Assembly: GCA_015057305.1 (NCBI GenBank)
Contig: SVES01000004.1
Span: forward strand, 49,527 to 113,526
DNA: 64,000 nucleotides
Reading direction: 5' to 3'
DNA from: Pseudobutyrivibrio ruminis
GTDB taxonomy: Bacteria > Bacillota > Clostridia > Lachnospirales > Lachnospiraceae
A program made the position numbers and the translations under genes. Each line of letters opens with the position of its first letter. Position 1 is the first letter of the stretch. This document shows positions 18,056 to 27,212 of this stretch, one piece after another. The notes under the pieces are model-generated. The model was not told where the DNA came from. It searched no databases and saw nothing but the letters and a program-made list of their open reading frames with translations.

Positions 18056-18908
18056 ATTTTTAGTATTAGAAGAAACAAACAGTTTTTCAAAGGCAGCAAA
18101 ACAGCTTCGAATCAGTCAGGCTACTCTCTCTCGCCACATTAAGCAACTTGAGGATGAGTTTGACGTTGTTTTGTTCGAGCGAACCACGCAAAAAATGAAG
18201 CTCACCTCATTTGGTGAAGCTCTTGTAGGCTACGCTCGAATTATGCTTGAATCAGAACGTTCCTTTAAGCGTGAGGTAGAAAAAATCAAATTTAAAAGCT
18301 CTAACCATCTAACTATAGGCTGCATAGATTCACCCTTTTATTATGGTATTACAAGTGATTTAGCCAATTTCAAAAAAGAAAATCCTAATGCAACATTAGA
18401 GGTAGTAATTCATTCAGTCGATGAACTTATTAACGATTTAAAACTTGGAAATATCGACGTGGCATTTATTAGAAATATAGAAAATGTTGCAGATGAATTC
18501 GATTCAACCTTTTACAAAAAGGACTATATGAACATTGCTGTCCCTTCCGAGCATCCACTTGCAAACTCCTCTACCGTTTCAATAAAGGATTTCAACAATG
18601 ATACTTTTTATAAAAGATATGCCAAGGGCTCCTATATGGACAAATTATTTAGGCGATTGACCTCCACCGCAGGTTTTACTCCTAAGATTTCTGCAAGTAG
18701 CGGAAGCTGGGAGGATTCTGTAATAAATGAACCAAACACGGTCACACTGTGCAACGGTGCATTGGCAGAAACCTTTCGTGGTAATGTCCATGTTAAGGTG
18801 CTGGATCTCGAAGAAATGCCGGAGGTAAGTATTTATCTAGTGGCATTAAAAAACACCTCCAGATCAAATATTGCTGAAAAATTTCTTAATTTTGTAAAAG
18901 CCGGCTAA
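18033..18908 (+). CDS. LysR-family transcriptional regulator (second of pair, TTG start)
   Basis: The conserved LysR HTH begins at FLVLEETNSFSKAAKQLRIS, so the start must lie close before it. A TTG at 18033 has GGAGGG 5 bases upstream and overlaps the first LysR gene by 23 bases; earlier in-frame ATGs (17970 onward) would add residues unlike any LysR start. The resulting 291-residue protein has HTH and a complete ligand-binding domain (MNIAVPSEHPLANSSTV). The overlap implies translational coupling, so two LysR proteins are made together, which is unusual and might give heteromers. Confidence 0.85.
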   Translation: METSILNEFLVLEETNSFSKAAKQLRISQATLSRHIKQLEDEFDVVLFERTTQKMKLTSFGEALVGYARIMLESERSFKREVEKIKFKSSNHLTIGCIDSPFYYGITSDLANFKKENPNATLEVVIHSVDELINDLKLGNIDVAFIRNIENVADEFDSTFYKKDYMNIAVPSEHPLANSSTVSIKDFNNDTFYKRYAKGSYMDKLFRRLTSTAGFTPKISASSGSWEDSVINEPNTVTLCNGALAETFRGNVHVKVLDLEEMPEVSIYLVALKNTSRSNIAEKFLNFVKAG

Positions 18909-18921
18909 TGCTGGCTTTTAC
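18894..18921. terminator. Bidirectional terminator-like hairpin between convergent LysR and ferredoxin genes
   Basis: GTAAAAGCCGGC and GCTGGCTTTTAC pair over 12 positions (one G-U) around the LysR stop codon. The T-runs are only four bases and inside the stem, but the site lies exactly between convergent genes. Confidence 0.6.
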
Positions 18922-18938
18922 AGGTTGTCTCTATTAAT

Positions 18939-19241
18939 TTACGGCAATGCCCCATCAGTCATGTATCCAAGGACTCCGGAATCAGTTACCACCATATGGT
19001 TCATTGGTGCAGTTGTAGCATTTCTAAATGCAGTAATCGGATAACCAAAAGTTTCATTTGAAATTCCAATGGATCTGCCTCTGCAATTGACAAAGCATTG
19101 TCCACAGTTCTGACAATTTTCAGGATATGCAATAACCGATTTGTGTGCCTTCTCATCAAAGTAAAAAACATCCAAAGGACAAATATCGACGCAGTTTTTG
19201 CATCCAATACATTTTCCTAAATCTAGTCTTACTACACTCAT
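18939..19241 (-). CDS. Two-[4Fe-4S] ferredoxin subunit (AprB-like)
   Basis: The 100-residue product has Cys at 11, 14, 17 and 21 (CxxCxxCxxxCP) and at 43, 46, 49 and 53 (CxxCxxCxxxC), enough for two [4Fe-4S] clusters, and a C-terminal tail of about 45 residues (GYPITAFRNATTAPMNHMVV). The start at 19241 follows the flavoprotein stop by 1 base and has AAGGAGG upstream. The tail and the pairing with an AprA-like flavoprotein recall the beta subunit of adenylylsulfate reductase. I infer that it carries electrons to the flavoprotein's FAD. Confidence 0.87.
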   Translation of the reverse strand: MSVVRLDLGKCIGCKNCVDICPLDVFYFDEKAHKSVIAYPENCQNCGQCFVNCRGRSIGISNETFGYPITAFRNATTAPMNHMVVTDSGVLGYMTDGALP

Positions 19242-19242
19242 G

Positions 19243-21081
19243 CTATCTTCCTCCTTTCTTGAAACCTTCCACCGGAGTAAAACCCTTTGCCTGGGGCTCT
19301 TTTGGAAAATAATAGCCATATCGTTTATCATAGGCCTGATTTAAATCTCCCGTCCATTCTTCTGGAATAGGTTCCTTTTCAATCTGCATTTGTCCATTGC
19401 TATCTTTTTTGATAACTACATAACAGAGAAAATTACTATCGTCTCTGTAAGGATAATCCTCACGATATGTGTTTCCTCTACTTTCTTTTCTAAAAAGCGC
19501 TGCACTCAGCTTTAGCTGAGCTGACAAAACCTTGTGCTTCATCTCTATACAAAGTCTTAAATCATGACTTGTCGGTGCACAAAGATTAGGGATGACATGT
19601 TCACTCATATATTTTACTTGAGTAAGTGCTGCTTCAAGTGTTGCCTCACTTTTCACTGTACTCACCCAATAAGGAGCCATAATGGAATGCAATACATCTC
19701 TTGCCCAATTTGCATCAAATCCCTTATCTCTTGTAGTAGGCTCTAAAATTTCTTTTGTCATTTTTTCAATATAATCATCTGAGGCTTTAGAAAGTTTTAC
19801 ACCTTTGGAAAATTCACCTGCTGCGCCACCTGCATGATAACCATCAATAGACGTAAAGCATGATGTAAAGCCTACACCACATGGATATGCCGCACCTGAT
19901 GGAGCAGTTGCATGTATTCCATCACCTGCAACATAAAGCCCTGCAATTTCAGTTTTTCCTTCACTGTCATACATTCCACAAAAAACTCCAGAGGTCAAAT
20001 GACAACACATTCCAGTGGCTGCCCCTGCAAGTACACTTGCAGCGACAGGTGTGCTTTTCTTTCCACTTCTAACCTCATCCGGATCTTCCTCATAGCATCT
20101 GGATGCACCTCTTCTGGTAAAATCTGCACCAGCTACATCCTGGATTTCACTACCATCTCCAGAATTTATTCCATATACAGCCTTTTTTACTCTGCCCATA
20201 ACCATAATATTGCCTTTGTTATCAGCATATTTATTTTTGTTTTCGTTGGTTACGTCTCCACCGCATAGCCAAATATTTTCAAGATATTGCCAATGATTAT
20301 CCAAAAAAACATTTCCCGGTCCCTGTGAGGATGTGTTGTGAAAATCTTCAAACTCCTTTCCTGCAATAGGTAAACCTAGATTATAAGCTATGTATTCACC
20401 ATCAAAAGTATCACTACCTACCGGATAGCCTGTAGGCTTGTAGCTACCACCTCCTGTAGCAAGGACAACAGACTTGGCATTTATTCTAATTATCTGTCCA
20501 CTTGGCACATGAAATGCCATAACCCCAGATAATTTATTATTTTCTACAATAACATCAACAACCATGGTATGTTCTAAATAAGGAATTTCGTAATCATTTA
20601 GCACCTTAATCCATTTTTTATGTCTGTCAAAATTATCAAAGGTTTCTCTATAACCTACAAAGTCTTCCCTCTCAAAATAATCTCCTGCCTCTCTGGCACC
20701 TGGATACTGAGAAAGTATTCCCCACTTTGTTAATCTTTCATATACACTTTTAGATTCATTTATCCACATATCATACCAGTGAAGATTGCTAATATAGTCT
20801 CCTCCTCGCATCATTGCCGCTCTAAACGCATCAGCATTATCTCTATCCGGGTCAAACCATCTGAAGCTAGATGGCCAAGGCGATAATCCGGAATAACCCG
20901 GCTTTCCTTTATCTATAACAAGAACATCCACGCCTTTTTCTTTTGCTGCCGCAGCAGCATTTAATCCTGCAAAGCCTGCACCTACAACAACTACATCTGT
21001 ATTATATTCGCTCTCATAGGGACTACTCACAGCATCTGGTCTACGCAGCTCTAGAGTTCTCGGTTTATTTAATTCACTCAT
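19243..21081 (-). CDS. AprA/SdhA-type FAD-binding reductase
   Basis: The 612-residue product has an N-terminal FAD dinucleotide motif GAGFAG (34-39), a second FAD segment near GLYVAGDGIHATAPSGAAYP, and the C-terminal succinate dehydrogenase/fumarate reductase-type domain with RKESRGNTYREDYP (about 531-544), where the family's conserved Arg residues lie. The family includes fumarate, acrylate and urocanate reductases, aspartate oxidase and adenylylsulfate reductase alpha. There are no sulfate-assimilation genes here, so C=C reduction of an imported unsaturated acid is the more natural guess, but unproven. Its start overlaps the preceding stop (ATGA), so it is coupled to the NADH oxidoreductase upstream and the ferredoxin downstream. 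Confidence 0.85.
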   Translation of the reverse strand: MSELNKPRTLELRRPDAVSSPYESEYNTDVVVVGAGFAGLNAAAAAKEKGVDVLVIDKGKPGYSGLSPWPSSFRWFDPDRDNADAFRAAMMRGGDYISNLHWYDMWINESKSVYERLTKWGILSQYPGAREAGDYFEREDFVGYRETFDNFDRHKKWIKVLNDYEIPYLEHTMVVDVIVENNKLSGVMAFHVPSGQIIRINAKSVVLATGGGSYKPTGYPVGSDTFDGEYIAYNLGLPIAGKEFEDFHNTSSQGPGNVFLDNHWQYLENIWLCGGDVTNENKNKYADNKGNIMVMGRVKKAVYGINSGDGSEIQDVAGADFTRRGASRCYEEDPDEVRSGKKSTPVAASVLAGAATGMCCHLTSGVFCGMYDSEGKTEIAGLYVAGDGIHATAPSGAAYPCGVGFTSCFTSIDGYHAGGAAGEFSKGVKLSKASDDYIEKMTKEILEPTTRDKGFDANWARDVLHSIMAPYWVSTVKSEATLEAALTQVKYMSEHVIPNLCAPTSHDLRLCIEMKHKVLSAQLKLSAALFRKESRGNTYREDYPYRDDSNFLCYVVIKKDSNGQMQIEKEPIPEEWTGDLNQAYDKRYGYYFPKEPQAKGFTPVEGFKKGGR

Positions 21082-23645
21082 CCTATTACCTCCTCATGTC
21101 TGGCTTTTGTATTTATCCATGTGATGACATCTCCTGTTAAGTCATTTTTTCCTACCACAATGGCTCCTTCTAATCCACCATTTACAAACCAATAGGTCTG
21201 CCTGCTTTCATCCACATCATCCACTATATTAAGTTTTTTGTATGAAACATCAGGATTTTTACCTGCATCACCCAATGAGAAAACAGTTGTCCCAAAGCCT
21301 TCAAAGGACATTCCCATATTGCTTGCTTCATAGTTTATTTTTTCCCCAGCTGCGTTGGCTCCGGCTACTCTTCCTTGAGCCAATGCTTCCTGCCACAGCT
21401 GAAAATTCACGTCAGCAAATTGAGCACAGTCTCCGCATGCATATATATGCTCCTTATTTGTTTTCATATGCTCATCTACAACAATTGAACGTTTAACCTC
21501 TATTCCGGCTTCATAAGCCAAATCATTATTTCCTCTGTTGCCACAAGAAATCAGTACAATTTCCGCTTCAAAAACTCTTCCGTCAGAGATTTTTACGCCC
21601 GTAACCGAATCTTTTCCTGTGATTTCCTCAATAGTAACTCCCTCATAGCAATCAACTCCAAAGGATTTCATCTTATTTCTGACAAACTCTGCTGTGCTTC
21701 CATCCACCTGTCTTCCTATAATCTGAGGAGCTGCCTCTAACACAGTCACTGTAACACCTCTTCTCATAATCTCACTGGCTGCTTCAAGACCTAAAACACC
21801 ACCGCCAATAACAACTGCTGATTTTGCAATTTTAAGTTTTTCAATAAGACCTTTGCTATCGTCAAAATGTCTTATAGTAAAAACTCCTTCTTTTTCACAG
21901 CCCTTAAAAGGAGGCAGGAAACATTCCGCTCCAGCGGCATATATGAGTTCATCATAATTAAAGGTTAGATTGTTATTATCGATAGTTTTAGCATTAACTA
22001 TCCTTGCATCAGCATCAAGCTTTGTGGCCTCACAGCCTATGCGAATGTCTATTTTCTTATCCGCATACCAAGCTTCATCATGTATAAAAAGCTCAGGTGG
22101 CGCTTCATCTATCAAATTCAAATTCTTGGTAAGCATTGGACGATTTATCGGATAATATTTTTCTTTGGTAATAATAATAATTTTTCCTGTTTCATCCCTT
22201 AACCTGATAGCTTCGGCGGCTGCCACGGCAGCCACTCCGCCTCCTATAATTAAATAAGTTTTATTTGTATCATTTTTAAAATCTGATTCATCCTGGTCAG
22301 CAGGCACGCATTGGTCTAGTCCTACTCCACATACAGGGCAAATACCAAGTGACGCATCAAATATTTCGCCACATACAAGACACTTCACAAGCTTTGGTCT
22401 TCTTTCATTTGGTATTCCTCTAACTATACAGCTAATATCATACCCATATTCATAGGCCGCCTTAAGACCATCCTCAGACAAAATACCAGAAGCAATATGC
22501 CTTGCCGTAGTAATATCCATCCCTAGCCATTCAAGTCTCTGATAAAGGCTTTCTGTATATACTCCGTCTGGTTTCCCATTTCCAAATACGCTGCATTTAA
22601 TGCCATTAACATCTTTATTTTTAAGAGATGTGGCTATATCCCATATTCTTTTAGATACATCTCCACCAATGTCGCTTGCCCCAAACAAATAGAAATCTGC
22701 CTTTTGTATATTATTTATAGCCTCGAGCCTCGACATACTTTCCAAATCTATTTTAACCACCTGTATTTTTATTGGATTGCTTTCATCTTCATTGATGCCC
22801 TTTTCGATTTCATTCGCTAAGTCTCTAGTGTATCCCATACCATCTGATATGATTGCTACGCGCTTTACCTTGCTATCAAAAACAGGCTTATTATTTTCGA
22901 TGCATTCAAAAAGCCTGGAGATATCACTATTCCAAATCGGTCCAAAGGAAGGACAGATCATACGAATTGACTCATTTTCACAGAGCTTCTTTGCTTCTTC
23001 ATATACAGTTTGCCGCCCATTAAAATCCACATCAACTGCATAGCTTTCAATTCCACGTTTTAATATTGTTTTGTTGTAAGCCTTCTCATTTTCAAATAAA
23101 TCTTCAGATGTAGAATATTCCGTTGCAAAATAGCTACCAAAAATGTCAGAAGTAAAAAGAGCAGCCTCATCTTTATCAACTACATATAAGGATTTATGCC
23201 ATGCCATTCCTGAAATCAGTCTAAAATCTAGCAAGCGTTCTCCTAATTGAAGTACTCTCTTTTCCCTGATTTCTATGTATTTGCATTCATTTCCCAAGTA
23301 TTCCCTAAGCTGTAGCAGACATTTACTAGTAGCGATTATAGTAAATTTTGCACCTTCTGTTATGAGACGTTTTGCAACCTCTCTATCATATTCATTTCCA
23401 AAAACTATCAGATACCGCAGCTTATCTATATCTGTAATTTCTCTTATTTTATCCACCCATCTATCAAGATGCTTAAGTGGAGGAGTTCCAATTAAAGCAT
23501 AGCCATCTCCTATGCTTAAAATGTATGTACTATACATAACGCCATTGTCTGTATAGGAATTTTTCCTGAAACCAACTATTTCCTCATCGGAAATTCCCAC
23601 ATGCCACAATACTTCAGAAATTTTCTTTGTTATTACTTCTTTCAT
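21078..23645 (-). CDS. Flavodiiron-like/rubredoxin-like/NADH:rubredoxin oxidoreductase fusion with degenerate diiron site
   Basis: The 855-residue product has four parts: an MBL domain (1-255), a flavodoxin-like domain (about 262-405), a rubredoxin-like ribbon with Cys 422, 425, 436 and 439, and a class I NAD(P)H/FAD oxidoreductase (about 463-850) with FAD motif IGGGVAAVAAAE and NAD motif VIGGGVLGLEA. The flavodiiron ligand positions read GNEYDR (83-88, normally HxExDH), AWHKSL (148-153, normally HWPDSM), SDIFG (D167 kept) and SFGP (F234, normally His). All four histidines are lost while the acidic ligands remain, so it should not reduce O2 or NO. I infer that it passes electrons from NAD(P)H to the ferredoxin/flavoprotein pair encoded next. 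Confidence 0.85.
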   Translation of the reverse strand: MKEVITKKISEVLWHVGISDEEIVGFRKNSYTDNGVMYSTYILSIGDGYALIGTPPLKHLDRWVDKIREITDIDKLRYLIVFGNEYDREVAKRLITEGAKFTIIATSKCLLQLREYLGNECKYIEIREKRVLQLGERLLDFRLISGMAWHKSLYVVDKDEAALFTSDIFGSYFATEYSTSEDLFENEKAYNKTILKRGIESYAVDVDFNGRQTVYEEAKKLCENESIRMICPSFGPIWNSDISRLFECIENNKPVFDSKVKRVAIISDGMGYTRDLANEIEKGINEDESNPIKIQVVKIDLESMSRLEAINNIQKADFYLFGASDIGGDVSKRIWDIATSLKNKDVNGIKCSVFGNGKPDGVYTESLYQRLEWLGMDITTARHIASGILSEDGLKAAYEYGYDISCIVRGIPNERRPKLVKCLVCGEIFDASLGICPVCGVGLDQCVPADQDESDFKNDTNKTYLIIGGGVAAVAAAEAIRLRDETGKIIIITKEKYYPINRPMLTKNLNLIDEAPPELFIHDEAWYADKKIDIRIGCEATKLDADARIVNAKTIDNNNLTFNYDELIYAAGAECFLPPFKGCEKEGVFTIRHFDDSKGLIEKLKIAKSAVVIGGGVLGLEAASEIMRRGVTVTVLEAAPQIIGRQVDGSTAEFVRNKMKSFGVDCYEGVTIEEITGKDSVTGVKISDGRVFEAEIVLISCGNRGNNDLAYEAGIEVKRSIVVDEHMKTNKEHIYACGDCAQFADVNFQLWQEALAQGRVAGANAAGEKINYEASNMGMSFEGFGTTVFSLGDAGKNPDVSYKKLNIVDDVDESRQTYWFVNGGLEGAIVVGKNDLTGDVITWINTKARHEEVIG

Positions 23646-23678
23646 CTCTTCCCCCTATACCTACCTATAAATTAAATG

Positions 23679-24581
23679 CTAACGTATCTTATCTTCTGTA
23701 AACATTATACGTTTTCCTGCATATTCCAAAAAACGCAAATTTGTTGGTTTGGGTCCCTTTTTTCCCATTCCTCCATCTCCTGGGTGTGGAATCATTCTAT
23801 CATAGATAAGTTTACCGTCTTCTGTTCTTTCTTCTTTAAATACCATTGGATGACCTTCTTCCTTTTCACCCAGATTTCCACTCAAAATTTCATTTGCACA
23901 TTTTAAATAATCTTCTAAAAGGGTGACATCAAAGACTCCGCCTCCTGCACAAATATAATCAAAATCATCCTTTCTTGAAAGTAACTTATTTAGATAATCA
24001 GAAAAATCCTTTACTGTGGCACTGCGTAGGGCTTTTCCATGTACCATAAATTCGTCCCCAGTAAAAACGACTCTGTCCTCTTTATCTAAAATAGCTATCC
24101 CATCGTCAGTATGATCTGGAATCTCAAAAAATTCAAAGGCTTTATCATCCAGAAAATAAATATCACCTTCTGCAACAGCGACTCTTTCATAATCTGTTAT
24201 AAACTCAATTCCCTCAAAGCTCTTAAATGGAATTGTTGCAAGTGGAATAGCCTTCTTATGCATATAAGCTTTATCAAAATACCCGTTATTAGCCGTATGA
24301 TCAAAATGATTATGAGTGTTGATAACATCTGGCACTGGCATGCCTATTAAATTTTCTTCATATTCTCTTATATTTCCAGCTCCATATCCAGTATCAATTG
24401 CTACACCTTTTGTTTCGCCTTTGACAACATATGAGTAGTCGCCACTGCTGAGGATTTTATATACATTATCTGTAACCTTTTCTGCTTTAAAATATGGTTC
24501 ATCCATAGGTGAATAAGAACCATCCTCATTTTTTATAAGTATGTCATGCTTACATGACCAATCAATTTCTTTTTTCCCCAT
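23679..24581 (-). CDS. Metallo-beta-lactamase-fold hydrolase (paralogue in module 2)
   Basis: The product of about 300 residues has NTHNHFDHTAN, a further IPDHTDDGIAI and VFTGDEFM as metal ligands. The start at 24581 has GAGGAG 6 bases upstream; a start at 24614 lacks such a site. It is similar along its whole length to 8175-9053. It lies 65 bases after the ceramidase-fold/esterase fusion gene and 33 bases before the oxidoreductase fusion. Substrate unknown; lactone, thioester or aryl ester are all possible for the fold. Confidence 0.85.
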   Translation of the reverse strand: MGKKEIDWSCKHDILIKNEDGSYSPMDEPYFKAEKVTDNVYKILSSGDYSYVVKGETKGVAIDTGYGAGNIREYEENLIGMPVPDVINTHNHFDHTANNGYFDKAYMHKKAIPLATIPFKSFEGIEFITDYERVAVAEGDIYFLDDKAFEFFEIPDHTDDGIAILDKEDRVVFTGDEFMVHGKALRSATVKDFSDYLNKLLSRKDDFDYICAGGGVFDVTLLEDYLKCANEILSGNLGEKEEGHPMVFKEERTEDGKLIYDRMIPHPGDGGMGKKGPKPTNLRFLEYAGKRIMFTEDKIR

Positions 24582-24603
24582 TCTTTTCTCCTCAATATTA
24601 ATA

Positions 24604-24633
24604 TTAGGAGGCAAATTAGCAATCGCCCCCTAA
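24604..24633 (-). other. Intercistronic hairpin before the MBL gene
   Basis: TTAGGAGGC (24604-24612) and GCCCCCTAA (24625-24633) form a 9-bp stem with one G-U in the minus-strand RNA. No T-run follows; like 8139-8169 it flanks an MBL gene in its operon. Confidence 0.4.
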
Positions 24634-24646
24634 TTTAACTTATACT

Positions 24647-27199
24647 TTATTTATGCTGAGTAAACAGCCAATCTCTTAATGCTTCAATGTTATACACAAC
24701 TGGCCAGGTACACATGTGATTACTGTGACCATTTGGCTCCTCATCATCTGGAACAACTGTATCCTTTTCAAAAATTGTATATCTAATGTTGTGCCCGTCC
24801 TTCGCAGCTTCTTCGAATCTACTATTCAAAGTCGAATACTCTTCTTTTGCGTTCCAATAATATCTTCCTATAACAGCACCATTGTCTTCCATTGCTTTTG
24901 TTATAGCGTTCATTCCCGGAAATGCCTTCTCGTCATTTTCTGAAATGCATATCCAAAAGTTCTTTTTATAAAGCTTACCCATTTTTTCTGGATCCCACTG
25001 ACCAGCTACAAGAAGCGACGCTGCAAATAGCTCAGGATATCTGATATTTAATTCACAAGATGTCATGCAGCCCATAGACTGTCCTGTTACATAGATTCTG
25101 TCTGTGTCTACAGGATATTCATTTAATACATGTGTAAGAACATTGTATACTTGCTCGACGCCTCGTTCATTAATGGTAAAATCATCCCTGGTAAATGGAC
25201 CTGGCAAGTTATACTGAATTCCAAGAACAAATGCCGGATGACGCTTTTGGTCCTCATCTGAGGCAAAATTTATTGCACCATTTCCCTGCTCCAAACAAAT
25301 ATAAGAAGTGTCTCCGCCTCCTGTCGCATCAGGAATAAACATAACAAGAGGATATTTTTTACCAGCCTCAATCTTTGGTACGTAAAGAGCATAATGCATT
25401 CCATCAAATGACAAATGCTTAAACTCATCTACCATCTCCTGACATACTCCTGTTGTACGAACTGGACCAAATTTATTTATTACCGTTCCGTCTGAAGCTT
25501 TTATGTCCTTATTTTGAGATATATCAAAGTAAATAGCTCTCCTGGTTGAATTAAGACCTTTTCTTCCAAAAATATCCGGTCCTTTCTTTGGAGGCATCGG
25601 AGGCTTTGGCGCCCCATTAGGTTCTCCTATCATCCCCTTTGGTGGATGTTTAGGCATTTTTCTTCCTAACAAGGTTTTGTCTCTTTTTCTATCAACCTTA
25701 ATTTTTACAACCACATAACAGCCCTTTTCTGCTGGTTTACCCGGCTTTTCTTCATCAGTAACGTATACCTCACTTACTTCTCTGTTTGATATAGAATAGT
25801 CCTCAGCAGTAACCGATTTTGCATCAATTAACTTATTATACTTTAATATAACCCCGGTCATTTTTTGTCCATCAGGGAAGCATTCTGTAATAGTTTTTGA
25901 CTCAGCAACATCAGCAGGTAAAGTATTTTGTAAAACATCAAGCTCTTTTGATACTACCTCTACAAACTTTTCAGCTGCACCTGGCTGGAAAAATGAACTT
26001 TGCGCTTCGAAGGTATTACGCTCGTAAGCCAGCTTATTTGGCATATACTTTTGTCCACCATTCACCATACAAATCAGTATTGTGTGAGAAAAAGGAGATG
26101 CTGACAAAAGTTCTTTCTCTGTCTGACAACATACCTCCGGTTTCTCTGCAACAAATACTGCATCACCTAGAGTGAATATTTCTGCTCCAATAGTATCATC
26201 GCCATCATCTTGGAGGGGTTCAGCTGGTCTAGGTGCCATTGGGGCTCTTGCCTTCTTCTTCCATTCAAAGGAAACTTTTCCAAATCTGATTTCATCATTA
26301 CAATCTGAGCACTTAATGTTTTCAGCAATAGATAGTGCATCCTCGCCCATCTGCTTTCCATATTTACTTACAAATTCCAGACCCTTTTCTACAGGTAGCT
26401 CAACAAATTCAGGTCTCTGTCCTACACCAACTGCCTTTTCCATGAAAGCTGTTTCTTTAGGTATTTGGTCAGCGGCAGCACTCACTCCAAATAAAGCAGG
26501 AACACCATACTTTTCTTCAACCATACGACTACATACACCACAAACATCAGATGAAACGACACGGTTGCCTTCTTTCATTCCAGCATTGTCAATCGCACAC
26601 GGCTTAATTCCATAGCTGATAAAAAATCCTTTTGTTTTGCCATTTAAATCCTCTACCTTAAGGATTGACATATTTTTATTTGATGGCTCATCAGGATTTG
26701 CACCTGTCCACCAGCCAAATTCTGTAAGTACATCTCTATTTACATTTGCATCGCACTCACCAACGCCCCATCCGATTTTTACATCACTCATATCATTTGC
26801 AGCATCCTCTGAGGCCTGTCGCATTGCTTTTTCTATGGCTTGATAATATAAAGCCTTCTTTTTCTTATCATCCTCTGTCTCAGGAGGCCTTTTGTCAGGT
26901 GGTCCCATAGGACCTGGTTCATGCATAGTTGAAATCGCGTGAGTTACATGAACCCAGATATGGTTTAATGGAGTATTAGTATATTCCTCAATTATATCCC
27001 TGCAAAGTTCAATTCCATCCTCTGCAACATTTACAAGCTCAAGGCTCGCAATTGCAAATTTTGTATTTGCAGCTTCTAAAACCATAAGCCTTGCAAACGG
27101 TGCATCCTCTACCTTATAAAAGCCTTCAACTGGAAAAAGTTCATCTGAAAAATCAATTACGCCTTTTCCAAATCCAGCCTTTAAAATCTTATTATTCAT
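24647..27199 (-). CDS. Ceramidase-fold/PHB-depolymerase-like esterase fusion
   Basis: The 850-residue product joins two enzymes that are separate in module 1. Residues 1 to about 430 are a ceramidase-fold domain (HVTHAISTMHEPGP; SAAADQIPKE in place of the GDVSPN loop, so the usual Ser is missing). A Pro/Lys-rich and beta-rich linker with an Ig-like portion follows to about 590. The alpha/beta-hydrolase esterase (about 590-850) has TGQSMGCMTS near residue 709 and a likely catalytic His in GHSNHMCTWP. No signal peptide is present, so it should be cytoplasmic. AGAAGGAG precedes the ATG. The fusion supports physical or stepwise coupling of the two activities on the same imported substrate. Confidence 0.82.
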   Translation of the reverse strand: MNNKILKAGFGKGVIDFSDELFPVEGFYKVEDAPFARLMVLEAANTKFAIASLELVNVAEDGIELCRDIIEEYTNTPLNHIWVHVTHAISTMHEPGPMGPPDKRPPETEDDKKKKALYYQAIEKAMRQASEDAANDMSDVKIGWGVGECDANVNRDVLTEFGWWTGANPDEPSNKNMSILKVEDLNGKTKGFFISYGIKPCAIDNAGMKEGNRVVSSDVCGVCSRMVEEKYGVPALFGVSAAADQIPKETAFMEKAVGVGQRPEFVELPVEKGLEFVSKYGKQMGEDALSIAENIKCSDCNDEIRFGKVSFEWKKKARAPMAPRPAEPLQDDGDDTIGAEIFTLGDAVFVAEKPEVCCQTEKELLSASPFSHTILICMVNGGQKYMPNKLAYERNTFEAQSSFFQPGAAEKFVEVVSKELDVLQNTLPADVAESKTITECFPDGQKMTGVILKYNKLIDAKSVTAEDYSISNREVSEVYVTDEEKPGKPAEKGCYVVVKIKVDRKRDKTLLGRKMPKHPPKGMIGEPNGAPKPPMPPKKGPDIFGRKGLNSTRRAIYFDISQNKDIKASDGTVINKFGPVRTTGVCQEMVDEFKHLSFDGMHYALYVPKIEAGKKYPLVMFIPDATGGGDTSYICLEQGNGAINFASDEDQKRHPAFVLGIQYNLPGPFTRDDFTINERGVEQVYNVLTHVLNEYPVDTDRIYVTGQSMGCMTSCELNIRYPELFAASLLVAGQWDPEKMGKLYKKNFWICISENDEKAFPGMNAITKAMEDNGAVIGRYYWNAKEEYSTLNSRFEEAAKDGHNIRYTIFEKDTVVPDDEEPNGHSNHMCTWPVVYNIEALRDWLFTQHK

Positions 27200-27212
27200 A
27201 CAAAAGCTCCTT

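Noticed and set aside
19243..21081. Dissimilatory adenylylsulfate reductase
   Set aside because: The AprA/AprB pairing is suggestive, but there is no sulfate adenylyltransferase, sulfite reductase or sulfate transporter nearby.
21078..23645. Oxygen- or NO-reducing flavodiiron protein
   Set aside because: All four His ligands are replaced; only the acidic ligands remain, so a diiron centre is unlikely.
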